Source of the DNA: an uncultured Collinsella sp.
Lineage (GTDB): Bacteria; Actinomycetota; Coriobacteriia; Coriobacteriales; Coriobacteriaceae
Length of the DNA: 25,361 bases
NCBI GenBank assembly: GCA_900543845.1
Contig: UQTD01000026.1
Location: 1-25,361, forward strand
Direction of reading: 5' to 3'
The notes below the pieces were generated by a model. That model made no database searches, was not told where the DNA came from, and saw only the letters and a program-made list of their open reading frames with translations. The position numbers and the translations under genes were made by a program. This document shows positions 6,434-14,829 of the stretch, in pieces (position 1 is the stretch's first letter; every line of letters starts with the position of its first letter).

Positions 6434-7786
6434 ATGGCATTCAACGACTTGATCGCCCAGAAAATAAAGGACTTTGAACAGCAGGGGGTTCCGCAGGTCT
6501 TTGAGCGAGACCTTGATCTGGAAAACCCACAGGAGCCAAAGCGCGACAACATCGTAAATGTGGTTGTGGGGGCCCGCCGTTGTGGAAAGACGTATCGCCT
6601 GTATCAGGAGATGCAGCGGCTTCAGGGCCGGGGCGTCGAGCTTGACCGGATGCTTTACTTTAATTTTGAGGACGAGCGCTTGCGCCCGTATGAGTCATCG
6701 CTGCTGGCGGACGTGCTCGACACGTTCTATGCGCTGTATCCTGCTGCTCGAACCGAGGGCGCTTACATTTTCTTTGACGAGATCCAGGAAATTCCCGAAT
6801 GGGGTGCGTTTCTGCGGCGTGTAGTCGATACGGAGAAAGCGACCGTCTATGTGACGGGATCTTCTTCCAAGATGCTGTCCTCAGAGCTTAAGAGCGAGTT
6901 CAGGGGTCGTTCTCTTATACGGGAGCTTTTTCCGTTGAGTTTTTCGGAATACGTTCGGTATAAGACGGGGAGCGTTTTCGAGCCAGATGCGACCTTTTCC
7001 CCAAGCGATGCAGCGCTGCTTCGACATCATCTGATCGGATATCTTGAACGAGGGGGATTCATCGCGACGCTTGAGCAGACGCCCGCAGACGCGATTCAGC
7101 TGCTACAGGAATATGCTTCGCGAACGGTCGCTATGGACGTCATTGAGCGTTACGACGTCAAGAACCCTCGCCTGGCATCGCTGTTCTTGACGCGGTGTAT
7201 GGCATCTTCGGGACGAGAGCTGTCAGTGAACAAAGTGTACAACGAGTTCAAGAGCAGACAGATACCCGTCAGTCGTAATTCGCTCAGCGATTTACTTGAG
7301 TATTATGAGGATGCCTACCTGTTATTTTCTGTGCCGGAGTTCACGCGTTCATTGGCAAATAACATGCGGTCTGCGTCTAAGGTCTACGCTGTCGACCCTG
7401 CGATGTTTGGAGCATTCTCTCCCGCATCGGCATTGGACCAGGGCCAGAGGCTCGAGACCGCAGTGTTCAATGCGCTAAGAAGAAGGACTCCCGCGGTGAG
7501 GACCGGCTCGGTCTGCCGCCTGCTGATCAAAGAGAAGAGCAAAAGCCATGAGGTGGACTTTGTGGCTGGGGACGCACTTCTCATGCGGGCTTATAGCCTG
7601 ATTCAGGTGAGTGTGGATATGGCAAGTGAGAAAACGCGCGAGCGCGAAATTGCCGCGCTTGATGCCTCGATGGCCCAGTTCGATCTTGGCGAGTCGGCAA
7701 TCGTTACCATGGATGAGCAGGCCGATATTCCATGCGAGCACGGTGCGGTACACGTTGTGCCCGCATGGAAGTGGCTCCTTGCCTAA
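6434..7786 (+). CDS. AAA ATPase with DUF4143-like C-terminal domain
   Basis: This 450-aa cytoplasmic ATPase belongs to the AAA_14/DUF4143 group often found in accessory DNA of bacteria and archaea. Its role there is not settled. Walker A GARRCGKT is at about 45-52 and Walker B YIFFDEIQE at about 112-120, with the sensor-like YVTGSSSKML soon after. The C-terminal half has a helical, winged-helix-like part and ends in a region with HEVDFV and LIQVSVDM, resembling the degenerate PD-(D/E)XK nuclease fold described for DUF4143. Codon use and GC are visibly lower than in clpB or the hydratase, which suggests acquisition by transfer. The start follows TTGGAGA. The palindromes over its promoter imply tight control. 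No partner gene (toxin, nuclease or methylase) is adjacent. Confidence 0.85.
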   Translation: MAFNDLIAQKIKDFEQQGVPQVFERDLDLENPQEPKRDNIVNVVVGARRCGKTYRLYQEMQRLQGRGVELDRMLYFNFEDERLRPYESSLLADVLDTFYALYPAARTEGAYIFFDEIQEIPEWGAFLRRVVDTEKATVYVTGSSSKMLSSELKSEFRGRSLIRELFPLSFSEYVRYKTGSVFEPDATFSPSDAALLRHHLIGYLERGGFIATLEQTPADAIQLLQEYASRTVAMDVIERYDVKNPRLASLFLTRCMASSGRELSVNKVYNEFKSRQIPVSRNSLSDLLEYYEDAYLLFSVPEFTRSLANNMRSASKVYAVDPAMFGAFSPASALDQGQRLETAVFNALRRRTPAVRTGSVCRLLIKEKSKSHEVDFVAGDALLMRAYSLIQVSVDMASEKTREREIAALDASMAQFDLGESAIVTMDEQADIPCEHGAVHVVPAWKWLLA

Positions 7787-7802
7787 TCATCTACGGATCT
7801 GT

Positions 7803-7828
7803 GGGGCCAGGACCTCCTGGCCCCTTTA
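7803..7828. terminator. Terminator between convergent genes
   Basis: GGGGCCAGG (7803-7811) pairs perfectly with CCTGGCCCC (7816-7824) around ACCT, followed by TTTAT. The T run is short, so efficiency is uncertain. It sits between the plus-strand ATPase and the minus-strand membrane protein. Confidence 0.7.
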
Positions 7829-7859
7829 TCACGGTTGGGGAGCACCATGATGCGCCCGG

Positions 7860-9356
7860 CTAGTCTTGGGCTTTGATGCTCGGCATCAGAATCTGGGCGA
7901 GGTAGTCGCATTCGAGCTTGGTGGCGGCGTCGGCCTTGCCGTCTTTGCCGACCAGCACGTTCTTGATCTGGCTATAGGTGTAGCGGTTGCCGGTCGTGAG
8001 CTCGACAAGCTCAATCGCCGTATCCATGGGGTAGGTCGACACGGGGTCTTGCGTCCGTCCGTTGATGGTCTGGGGCACCACGTACGGATAGACGGGGCCG
8101 CTGGCGTAGACGGTATAACCGTTGCCTAGGTTGGCCGCACCCAAAACCGCATCGCCCTCATCGGGCGTAAAGCTCTCGCCCTCGCGCACCGCGATGAGCG
8201 TCACGATCGGCGTATCGCTGTCGCCTGCAAGATAGATGCATAGCGTGCTGCCATTTTGCCAAGTCTCGACCTTGCCGTACCACTCGACGGGGATATCGAG
8301 CTGGTAGAGGTCGGTTGCCTTGTGGCGAGCGCCAGCATCACGGGATGCCTGTGCCTTTTGAGCGCTCACGGCATTGACGGCGGCGTCGCGCCGTGCGGTT
8401 GCTGCCTGCTGGAGCACTTTGGCAGCCGCGGCGGAGCTCGCACCGCCCTCTTCGGCATACTTGGCGGCGGCATCGATCTGGTCGTCAGTCACCGTGTCGG
8501 CCGAAGGCACTTTGAGCTTAAAGGTGGCCTGGGCACTTAAATCCTGTCCATCGCTCTTAACGGTGACCTGCGTCTTGGTGGTCGGGACGGTATAGATGGT
8601 GCCGTCGGCCGCGATAGGGGAGGCAGCGATGGAGAGCGTGTAATCGCCGGGCAGCAGCTTAATGCCGCGGCCGTGCTCGTCAACATAGAGCGTTTCGCTC
8701 ACGGAGGAGCCATCAGCGTCCTGACCGCTCACCTGTACGGGAATCTTGGAGCCGGTGGAACAGTCGAGGCCCGCGGCATGCACGCCAATCTGCACTGACA
8801 TCATCGTGTGGGCATTGGCGGCGACAGCGGCAGCCTGCTCTTGCTGATATCCGTTCCAGGCAGCATAGCCTGCACCGCCGGCGACGAGCGCGACGGCCAC
8901 GATGCCGGCGACCATCAGATTGCGGCGCTTGGGCGACATCTTGCGATGGCGGACCTCGGCTTCGTGTGCCGAGGGAACGGACGGCAGGGGAATATCGCTC
9001 ATGGCGATGGTCTCATCCACGGCTGGTGCGGAACCCAGGCCAGGAAGCTCGCGAGTCAGCGAATCCTCGGCCGGTAAGCTGTCGAGCAAGACGGTTTCCT
9101 CGCCCGTGTCGGATTCGGGCTGGTTGCCGGCCTCGCTTTCGGTGTCTTCGTGATCTGCCTCATCCTCGGCAGGCTCAACGTCGCCTGCATCCTGATCATC
9201 GGACTGCGCCTCGGTTTCTGGCTCATCCTGCACATCAACGCCCGAATCGTCAAACGCAATCTCATCGAGTGAAATCCGGTCTAAGCTCTCCAAGGCCTCA
9301 GCGCAAGCTTCTGCATCTTGGGCCGCATCCTCTTGGCCCATCGTCTCATCTTTCAT
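7860..9356 (-). CDS. Single-pass membrane protein with acidic cytoplasmic N-terminus
   Basis: No family is recognised. The 498-aa product starts at 9356 after TTGGGGGATAT; an open frame continues to 9578 but has no ribosome binding site and low-complexity content. Residues 1-135 are strongly acidic and probably disordered. A basic segment (HRKMSPKRRN, about 137-146) precedes one membrane helix (about 147-167), so the N-terminus should be inside and about 330 residues outside. The outer part has a beta-sandwich-like piece with LLPGDYTLSI, reminiscent of Cna-B/SpaA-like domains, then an Ala/Gln-rich helical stretch and a C-terminal domain with YGKVETWQNGSTLCIYLAG. Two threonines lie in related motifs, GEETVLLD (Thr88) and DETIAMSD (Thr116), in the acidic tail. 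They could be kinase targets, but this is inference only. Confidence 0.75.
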   Translation of the reverse strand: MKDETMGQEDAAQDAEACAEALESLDRISLDEIAFDDSGVDVQDEPETEAQSDDQDAGDVEPAEDEADHEDTESEAGNQPESDTGEETVLLDSLPAEDSLTRELPGLGSAPAVDETIAMSDIPLPSVPSAHEAEVRHRKMSPKRRNLMVAGIVAVALVAGGAGYAAWNGYQQEQAAAVAANAHTMMSVQIGVHAAGLDCSTGSKIPVQVSGQDADGSSVSETLYVDEHGRGIKLLPGDYTLSIAASPIAADGTIYTVPTTKTQVTVKSDGQDLSAQATFKLKVPSADTVTDDQIDAAAKYAEEGGASSAAAAKVLQQAATARRDAAVNAVSAQKAQASRDAGARHKATDLYQLDIPVEWYGKVETWQNGSTLCIYLAGDSDTPIVTLIAVREGESFTPDEGDAVLGAANLGNGYTVYASGPVYPYVVPQTINGRTQDPVSTYPMDTAIELVELTTGNRYTYSQIKNVLVGKDGKADAATKLECDYLAQILMPSIKAQD

Positions 9357-9479
9357 ATATCCCCCAAGCTCAATATCGGGACAACACTGTACCCAAAAAC
9401 GGGACCCCATAGAGCCGCCGTATGATTTGAAATCCGATTTTATATATGCGCATGTTTTTGAATAGATGAATAAGACGCA

Positions 9480-9524
9480 ACGACAAAAGCCCCCGGAAAG
9501 CGAGTGAAACGCTTTCCGGGGGCT
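9480..9524 (-). terminator. Intrinsic terminator of the membrane protein/TetR operon
   Basis: Bases 9488-9502 (AGCCCCCGGAAAGCG) and 9510-9524 form a perfect 15-bp stem with a 7-nt loop. Reading on the minus strand the stem is followed by TTTTGTCG. It lies about 70 bp past the stop of the DUF5692-like gene. Confidence 0.85.
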
Positions 9525-9592
9525 CTGCGAGACATTGGATTGAAAATCCTGGCGGGCGGGCCTATGCCCAAGCGCCAACAGCGACCAACATG

Positions 9593-10600
9593 TTACTCGG
9601 CGTGAGCGTAATCAACCTTGGCGCGGCGAGCGGTAGCCTTCTCCCAATCGCTGGTGCCCTCAAAGACATCCTGCTTGTAGGGATTGCGGCCGAGCTTCTT
9701 GGCGCGGTAGGCGATGTAGATGATCGCGGCGACGTTGGCGACCAGTGCGGCGATCGAGACCGCAGTGGCGGCGACGGGGTCGAGCGTGGAGTGGGTCACA
9801 AAGATGGACTCCTCCTGGAAGAACGGGAACACCTGGGCAAACATGCACCAAATAGCCAGCGTAAAGGCGCGGTTCTGGATCCAGCCGCCCTTGTTCCAGA
9901 TAAAGGCGGCGACGGTGGGCGCCAGCAGCAGCGCAAAGCCGCAGAACCAGGAGTGGGTGGGCAGACAGTTGTAGGTGTAGCAGAAGTTCCAGATATCGTA
10001 GGCGATAATGTAGACCCAGGTCATATCGGGCCACAGCATGTCGGTCTGATCCTCGGAGGCGTAGACGCTCCACCAACCGGTCATGCAGAAGATGTTGATG
10101 ATACCGGCGATGCCGTTGAACACGTTGTTCCAGCCGGCCAGCTGCGTGGCACCTTCGGAGGTGACCCAGGTGGACTCGCCCAGGACAAAGAAGTGATAGG
10201 CGCTCTCAAAGTCGGACACGACGGCGATCATGATGTTGATGGCGACGATCACAAACGGCCATGCGCGGAACCAATGCGCCTTGCCGATCTTGCCCCACTG
10301 GTACTTAATGGCAATGAAGCCCCAGCAACCGGCCAGCGCCGCGTATACCTTGGCGTAGTGGAACCAGCTGTTCTGGTACACATGGGTGGGGTTGGTGAGC
10401 GCCCACTCGGCACCCTGCGAAACACCGACGGCGATGGCGACGCAGTAGATGGTCATGGCCAGCGGAGCCACGCCAAAGATGATTGCCGCGCCCAGCTTGG
10501 TGCGGCGGCCGACCTCGTTGAGCACGATCAGGCCAATAAAGACCATGGCCCAGCCGGCCCAGTGGATAAGGGTATCGCTACCCCAAACATCGAACAGCAT
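9593..10600 (-). CDS. Polytopic membrane protein (DUF5692-like)
   Basis: The 335-aa product is very hydrophobic and Trp/Tyr-rich, with about eight or nine membrane helices and a short basic cytoplasmic C-terminus (RAKKLGRNPYKQDVFEG). The sequence pattern (MLFDVWGSDTLIHWAGWAMV and following) fits what I know as the DUF5692 family, whose function is unknown; this identification is from memory of the pattern. The start follows AAAGGAGAGCAGC. It lies 63 bp downstream of the TetR gene on the same strand and probably shares its transcript. The nearby divergent flavin/Fe-S oxidoreductase suggests a linked role, perhaps transport of a substrate or membrane-associated electron transfer, but no catalytic residues can be named. 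Confidence 0.75.
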   Translation of the reverse strand: MLFDVWGSDTLIHWAGWAMVFIGLIVLNEVGRRTKLGAAIIFGVAPLAMTIYCVAIAVGVSQGAEWALTNPTHVYQNSWFHYAKVYAALAGCWGFIAIKYQWGKIGKAHWFRAWPFVIVAINIMIAVVSDFESAYHFFVLGESTWVTSEGATQLAGWNNVFNGIAGIINIFCMTGWWSVYASEDQTDMLWPDMTWVYIIAYDIWNFCYTYNCLPTHSWFCGFALLLAPTVAAFIWNKGGWIQNRAFTLAIWCMFAQVFPFFQEESIFVTHSTLDPVAATAVSIAALVANVAAIIYIAYRAKKLGRNPYKQDVFEGTSDWEKATARRAKVDYAHAE

Positions 10601-10618
10601 GCTGCTCTCCTTTCACAC

Positions 10619-10646
10619 GCCCGCGGCCCCTCTTCTGATCGCGGGC
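10619..10646 (-). other. Small hairpin between the TetR and DUF5692-like genes
   Basis: GCCCGCG (10619-10625) pairs with CGCGGGC (10640-10646). No T tract follows on the minus strand, so it is more likely an mRNA processing or stability element than a terminator. Confidence 0.35.
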
Positions 10647-10663
10647 AGTTTGGCCAAATGTCG

Positions 10664-11326
10664 TCAGTTCTGGGGCTTGCGCTCCGGATACTTGGCGGTA
10701 TAGCCCTCGATGTGGAGTGTCGAAGCGATGATTTCCTTGACCGTCTCGTCGGGCACATCGGGGTGCGTGCGGATATACATCAAAAGGCCCATGATGAGGG
10801 TGTAGAACGTCTCGTAGACATGGTCGATGCGTAGCTCATGATGGGCGACAAAATCCACCACGGTGGTGTCGCAGATATACTGCGCCACGCGCTGGACCAC
10901 GTTGTGCAAAAAGCCGCCGTAGAGCGCGCCGCTGCTTGAGGTGAGCGTACTCGGCAGCTCGTGGCCGCTGGCGACCAGACGCTTAAAGAGCGGGGCGACG
11001 GTGTCGAGCGCGCCCTCGATATCACCAACGGTGCGGCCGGCGTTCCACTGCTCGAGCTCGGAGATAAAACCGTCGATCGCCTCGTCCATAACAGCGGTGA
11101 CGGCGGCGTCCATGTCGGCAAAGTAGTGGTAGAACAATGAACGCGTGCAGCCGGCTCGTTTGGTCACGGCCGATACCGATAGGTGGGACACGCCCAACTC
11201 GGAGCTTACGGTGCGCACGGCATCGAGGATCTCGCGACGGCGTTCGTCGCCCGTCAAGCGCTTTGCCGCGCTATCGGATGCGGGGATGGCATCGACCACA
11301 GAGGTATCTGCTGCGTTGTTGCCCAT
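10664..11326 (-). CDS. TetR/AcrR-family transcriptional regulator
   Basis: The 220-aa protein has the family layout. After a 25-residue leader comes the helix-turn-helix region (RRREILDAVRTVSSELGVSHLSVSAVTKRAGCTRSLFYHYFADMDA, about 29-75), with the typical recognition-helix end LFYHYF. A helical ligand-binding/dimerisation domain follows and shows no recognisable effector class. Start is at 11326 with a weak AAAGG. The gene is divergent from the oxidoreductase at 11516. The 189-bp gap holds two matching 15-bp palindromes, the expected kind of target, so it probably represses both itself with the DUF5692-like gene and the oxidoreductase. Confidence 0.9.
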   Translation of the reverse strand: MGNNAADTSVVDAIPASDSAAKRLTGDERRREILDAVRTVSSELGVSHLSVSAVTKRAGCTRSLFYHYFADMDAAVTAVMDEAIDGFISELEQWNAGRTVGDIEGALDTVAPLFKRLVASGHELPSTLTSSSGALYGGFLHNVVQRVAQYICDTTVVDFVAHHELRIDHVYETFYTLIMGLLMYIRTHPDVPDETVKEIIASTLHIEGYTAKYPERKPQN

Positions 11327-11384
11327 GTTTTGCCGCCTTTCACCCTCTTTTGCCTGACCGTTCGCCTAACAGTCTTGAATATTG

Positions 11385-11399
11385 TTGACGGTTCGTCAA
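11385..11399. promoter_or_regulatory. Candidate TetR operator 1
   Basis: TTGACG-GTT-CGTCAA is a perfect 6-3-6 palindrome in the divergent intergenic region. Its centre is 23 bp from that of the second site, about two helical turns. Confidence 0.55.
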
Positions 11400-11407
11400 T
11401 ACTATTT

Positions 11408-11422
11408 TTGACACAATGTCAA
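11408..11422. promoter_or_regulatory. Candidate TetR operator 2
   Basis: TTGACA-CAA-TGTCAA is a perfect 6-3-6 palindrome of the same design as site 1. The half-site also matches a -35 box (TTGACA) on both strands, so binding here could directly compete with RNA polymerase. Confidence 0.55.
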
Positions 11423-11515
11423 CAATGGCGGGTGAACGGCATGGGGGCATGCCCGGCCTGCAAAAAAAGAGGGGCGCTGCGGCCTCGCCGGGCTGCGGCA
11501 AGAGAAGGGACAACC

Positions 11516-14293
11516 ATGATTCTCAACGGACCGGGAATTAGCTACACCGAGCCCGATATCGGTTCGGAGTTCGTGCCGCCGCTGCCGGAGCATCCGCGCG
11601 AGGCAATCGTCAAGCTGTGCGAGCACTGCACCAACCGTCTGCTGCATCGCGACGAGCTGCTGGGCTACGAGTACTGGTCGTTTGCCGAGGCCGCAACCGA
11701 CGAGCAGGCCGAAGTGCTCTGCAAGATGAAGATGCGCCGTCCCTATACGCTGCCCGAGATGGTCAAGCTCACCGGCATGCCCGAGGCAGATATCGAGAAG
11801 ATGCTCGACGACATGAGCTACACGGGTCTGCTCGAGTACAACTGGGAAAACCCCGAGCGCGCCAAGCAGTGGGTGCTGCCCATGCTGGTGCCGGGTTCTG
11901 CCGAGTTCCTCAACATGCGCGTGAGCCAGCTCGAGGAGCATCCGGTCTATGCCAAGTTCTTTGAGCAAGCATCCAAAGGCCCGCTGTCCAAGGCTACGCC
12001 GATGGTGCCGCCCGGAGGTGCCGGTATCGGCATGCACGTCATTCCGGTCGAGAAGGCCATCGATGCTTCGAGCACCTCGGTGCCGATTGAGCATATCGAG
12101 CATTGGCTCGACAAATACGATGGCAAGTATGCCGCCAGCACCTGCAGCTGCCGCGCGAGCCGTCGCGTGATGGGCGAGGGCTGCGCCGACGACCCGGCCG
12201 ATTGGTGCATCGCCGTGGGCGATATGGCTGACTACGTGGTCGAGACCGATCGTGGTCATTACGTGACCCGCGACGAGGTCTACGACATTTTGCGCCAGGC
12301 CGAGGACAACGGCTTTGTGCACCAGATCACCAACATTGACGGCGAGAACAAGATCTTCGCCATCTGCAACTGCAACGTCAACGTGTGCTACGCCCTGCGC
12401 ACCTCGCAGCTGTTCAACACGCCCAACCTGTCGCGCTCGGCCTATGTCGCCAAGGTCGAGAAGGACAAGTGCGTGGCCTGCGGTCGCTGCGTTGAGGTGT
12501 GTCCGGCCGGCGCTGCCAAGCTGGGCCAGAAGCTCTGCAGCAAAAAGGCCGGCGGACAGGTGCCCGAGTATCCGCGCCAGGAGCTGCCCGATGCCACCAA
12601 GTGGGACCACACCAAGTGGTCGCCCAACTACCGCAACGACAACCGCATCGAGACGCATGAGTCCGGCACCGCTCCCTGCAAGACGGCCTGTCCCGCGCAC
12701 GTTGCCGTTCAGGGCTACTTAAAGCTCGCGGCGCAGGGCCGCTATGACGAGGCGCTGGCACTCATTAAGCGCGAGAACCCGCTGCCCGCTATCTGCGGCC
12801 GTGTGTGCAACCGCCGCTGTGAGGATGCCTGCACCCGCGGCCGCGTGGATGCCGCCGTGGCTATCGACGAGGTCAAGAAGTTCATCGCCCAGCGCGATCT
12901 GGATGCCGCGACCCGCTATGTCCCACCCGTGGTGACCCCGACGCGTGCCGGCGGCTTCGACCAGAAGATCGCCATTATCGGTGCCGGCCCGGCCGGTCTG
13001 TCCTGCGCTTTCTATCTGGCCGAGAAGGGCTACAAGCCCGTCGTATTCGAGAAGAATGAGCGCCCGGGCGGCATGCTCACTTATGGCATTCCCAGCTTTA
13101 AGCTGGAGAAGGATGTTATCGAGGCCGAGGTCGAGGTCATTCGCCTGATGGGTGCCGAGTTCCGCTATGGCGTGGAGGTCGGTCGCGATGTGACGCTCGA
13201 CGAGCTGCGCGAGCAGGGCTTTAAGGCCTTCTACGTGGCCATTGGCTGCCAGGGCGGCCGCCTTGCCGGCATTCCGGGCGAGGATGCCGAGGACGTGACC
13301 GTGGCCGTCGACTTCTTGCGCGAGGTCAACAGCGGCAAGATCGACGCGCTGCCCGGCCGCACCATCGTGGTGGGCGGCGGCAACGTGGCTATCGACGTCG
13401 CGCGCAACGCCTGCCGCCTGGGCTCCGAGCACGTTGAGATGTTCTGCCTGGAGAGCGAGGCGCAGATGCCCGCCAGCGAGGAAGAGCGTCGCGAGGCCAT
13501 CGAGGACGGCGCGCACATCAGCTGCGGCTGGGGCCCCAAGGAGGTTCACCTGGACGAGGCCGGTCATGTGTGCGGTATCACCTTCAAACGCTGCACGCGT
13601 GTCTTTGACGACGAGGGCCGTTTTGCGCCCGAGTACGACGAGAGCGATCTGCGCCGTGTCGATGCCGACCGCGTCGTCATGTCGATTGGCCAGTCCATTG
13701 TGTGGGGCGACCTGCTGGCTGGCTCCAAGGTGGAGCTTGGCCGCGGCCAGGGTGCCCTTGCCGACCCCCAGACCTACCAGACCGCCGAGCCCGACATCTT
13801 TGTGGGCGGCGACGTCTATACCGGTCCGAGCTTTGCCATCGACGCCATCGCCGCCGGCCACGAGGCCGCCGTGTCCATCCATCGCCTTGTGCAGCCGGGC
13901 TCCACGCTCACCATCGGCCGCAACCAGCGCCGCTACACCGCGCTCGACCGCGACGACGTTGTGCTCGAGGGCTACGACAACGCGAGCCGCGAGGTTGCCC
14001 ACGTGGACCGCGAGCGCGAGAAGGCCGCGCCGTTTAGTGAGTACGTCGAGACCTTTACCGAAGAGCAGGTGCGCGCCGAGACCGCCCGTTGCCTGGGTTG
14101 CGGTGCCTCGATCGTCGACCCCAACAAGTGCATCGGCTGCGGCCTATGCACCACCAAGTGCGCGTTCGACGCCATCCATCTGGATCGCGACCGCCCCGAG
14201 TGCTCCACGATGGTCAAATACGAGCAAAAGCTTCCGAGCCTCGGCAAGTACGCGCTCAAGCGCGCCATCAAGATTAAGTTCGGTCGTAAATAG
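11516..14293 (+). CDS. Fe-S/FAD-dependent oxidoreductase with GltD-like core
   Basis: The 925-aa protein joins several redox modules. Residues 1-300 contain Cys motifs (CEHC, then TCSCRASR and ICNCNVNVC) and a helical winged-helix-like stretch (LPEMVKLTGMPEADIEKMLDDM). A ferredoxin motif CVACGRCVEVCP is at about 319-330. A GltD-type N-terminal Fe-S segment follows (KTACPAH...CGRVCNRRCEDAC, about 387-440). The FAD site GAGPAG is at about 488 and the NAD(P)H site VVGGGNVAIDVA at about 616. A C-terminal ferredoxin pair (CIGCGLCTTKC) is at about 873-883. The core matches the small subunit of glutamate synthase and related NAD(P)H:acceptor reductases. No large glutamate synthase subunit is nearby, so the electron acceptor is unknown. 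Start 11516 follows GAAGGGA; in-frame upstream ATGs would add low-complexity residues. It probably responds to the divergent TetR regulator. Confidence 0.85.
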   Translation: MILNGPGISYTEPDIGSEFVPPLPEHPREAIVKLCEHCTNRLLHRDELLGYEYWSFAEAATDEQAEVLCKMKMRRPYTLPEMVKLTGMPEADIEKMLDDMSYTGLLEYNWENPERAKQWVLPMLVPGSAEFLNMRVSQLEEHPVYAKFFEQASKGPLSKATPMVPPGGAGIGMHVIPVEKAIDASSTSVPIEHIEHWLDKYDGKYAASTCSCRASRRVMGEGCADDPADWCIAVGDMADYVVETDRGHYVTRDEVYDILRQAEDNGFVHQITNIDGENKIFAICNCNVNVCYALRTSQLFNTPNLSRSAYVAKVEKDKCVACGRCVEVCPAGAAKLGQKLCSKKAGGQVPEYPRQELPDATKWDHTKWSPNYRNDNRIETHESGTAPCKTACPAHVAVQGYLKLAAQGRYDEALALIKRENPLPAICGRVCNRRCEDACTRGRVDAAVAIDEVKKFIAQRDLDAATRYVPPVVTPTRAGGFDQKIAIIGAGPAGLSCAFYLAEKGYKPVVFEKNERPGGMLTYGIPSFKLEKDVIEAEVEVIRLMGAEFRYGVEVGRDVTLDELREQGFKAFYVAIGCQGGRLAGIPGEDAEDVTVAVDFLREVNSGKIDALPGRTIVVGGGNVAIDVARNACRLGSEHVEMFCLESEAQMPASEEERREAIEDGAHISCGWGPKEVHLDEAGHVCGITFKRCTRVFDDEGRFAPEYDESDLRRVDADRVVMSIGQSIVWGDLLAGSKVELGRGQGALADPQTYQTAEPDIFVGGDVYTGPSFAIDAIAAGHEAAVSIHRLVQPGSTLTIGRNQRRYTALDRDDVVLEGYDNASREVAHVDREREKAAPFSEYVETFTEEQVRAETARCLGCGASIVDPNKCIGCGLCTTKCAFDAIHLDRDRPECSTMVKYEQKLPSLGKYALKRAIKIKFGRK

Positions 14294-14308
14294 GTAACCA
14301 TGGCGGGT

Positions 14309-14344
14309 AAGGGGACGGCGCAGACTAGATTTCGCCGTCCCCTT
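14309..14344 (+). terminator. GGGGACGGCG hairpin between the oxidoreductase and hypA
   Basis: AAGGGGACGGCG (14309-14320) and CGCCGTCCCCTT (14333-14344) form a perfect 12-bp stem around 12 nt. It is followed only by GCTTTG, so it is a weak terminator at best. The GGGGAC core links it to the repeat elements elsewhere, and it could be one of them. Confidence 0.5.
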
Positions 14345-14389
14345 GCTTTGAGTGTGCATCGAATCAACCTCTGCAGAAAGGGTTTCGAC

Positions 14390-14818
14390 TTGCATGAATT
14401 AGGGATTGTGTATCACATCATTCGCGATGTTGAGAACGTGGCGCGCGCCAATGGCGTGCGTCGCGTTTCGAGCGTGACGTTGCTGCTGGGCGAGGTCTCG
14501 GGCGTCGTGCCCGACTTGCTGCTCGACGCTTGGCGCTGGGCGGCGGATAAAAAGCCTATCACCGAGGGCGCGGAGCTTATCGTGGAGCCTGTCGAGGCCG
14601 TGACGCATTGCGAGGCGTGCGGCCGCGACTACGCGACAGTCGAGCACGGCAAGACCTGCCCCCATTGCGGCAGCGGCGAAACATACCTGCTGCAGGGCAA
14701 GGAGGTCGTGATCAAGCAGATTGAGACCCCCGACGAGGACCCGGCAGACGCTGCCCCCGACGGCCCTTCTGACGTCCCCGATGCCGTCGACGCCGCCAAC
14801 CCCCTCCACATCGTCTAG
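14390..14818 (+). CDS. hypA: Hydrogenase nickel metallochaperone HypA
   Basis: HypA delivers nickel with HypB to [NiFe]-hydrogenase precursors, and in some bacteria to urease. The start is TTG at 14390, which gives the family N-terminus M-H-E-L-G with the nickel-binding His2; AAAGGG (14377-14382) lies 7 nt upstream. An ATG at 14300 is in frame but would bury this motif. The zinc site is complete: CEAC (Cys74, Cys77) and CPHC (Cys90, Cys93). At 142 aa it is longer than the usual 113-120, because of an acidic Pro/Asp-rich tail after LLQGKEVVIKQIE. No hydrogenase, hypB or other hyp gene is in the window. It sits about 100 bp past the oxidoreductase on the same strand, with a weak hairpin between. 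Confidence 0.9.
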   Translation: MHELGIVYHIIRDVENVARANGVRRVSSVTLLLGEVSGVVPDLLLDAWRWAADKKPITEGAELIVEPVEAVTHCEACGRDYATVEHGKTCPHCGSGETYLLQGKEVVIKQIETPDEDPADAAPDGPSDVPDAVDAANPLHIV

Positions 14819-14829
14819 GATCCCCTATA

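Noticed and set aside
9357..9578. N-terminal extension of the acidic membrane protein
   Set aside because: The frame is open but crosses the terminator hairpin at 9488-9524 and has no ribosome binding site. A strong GGGGGA site lies before the start at 9356.
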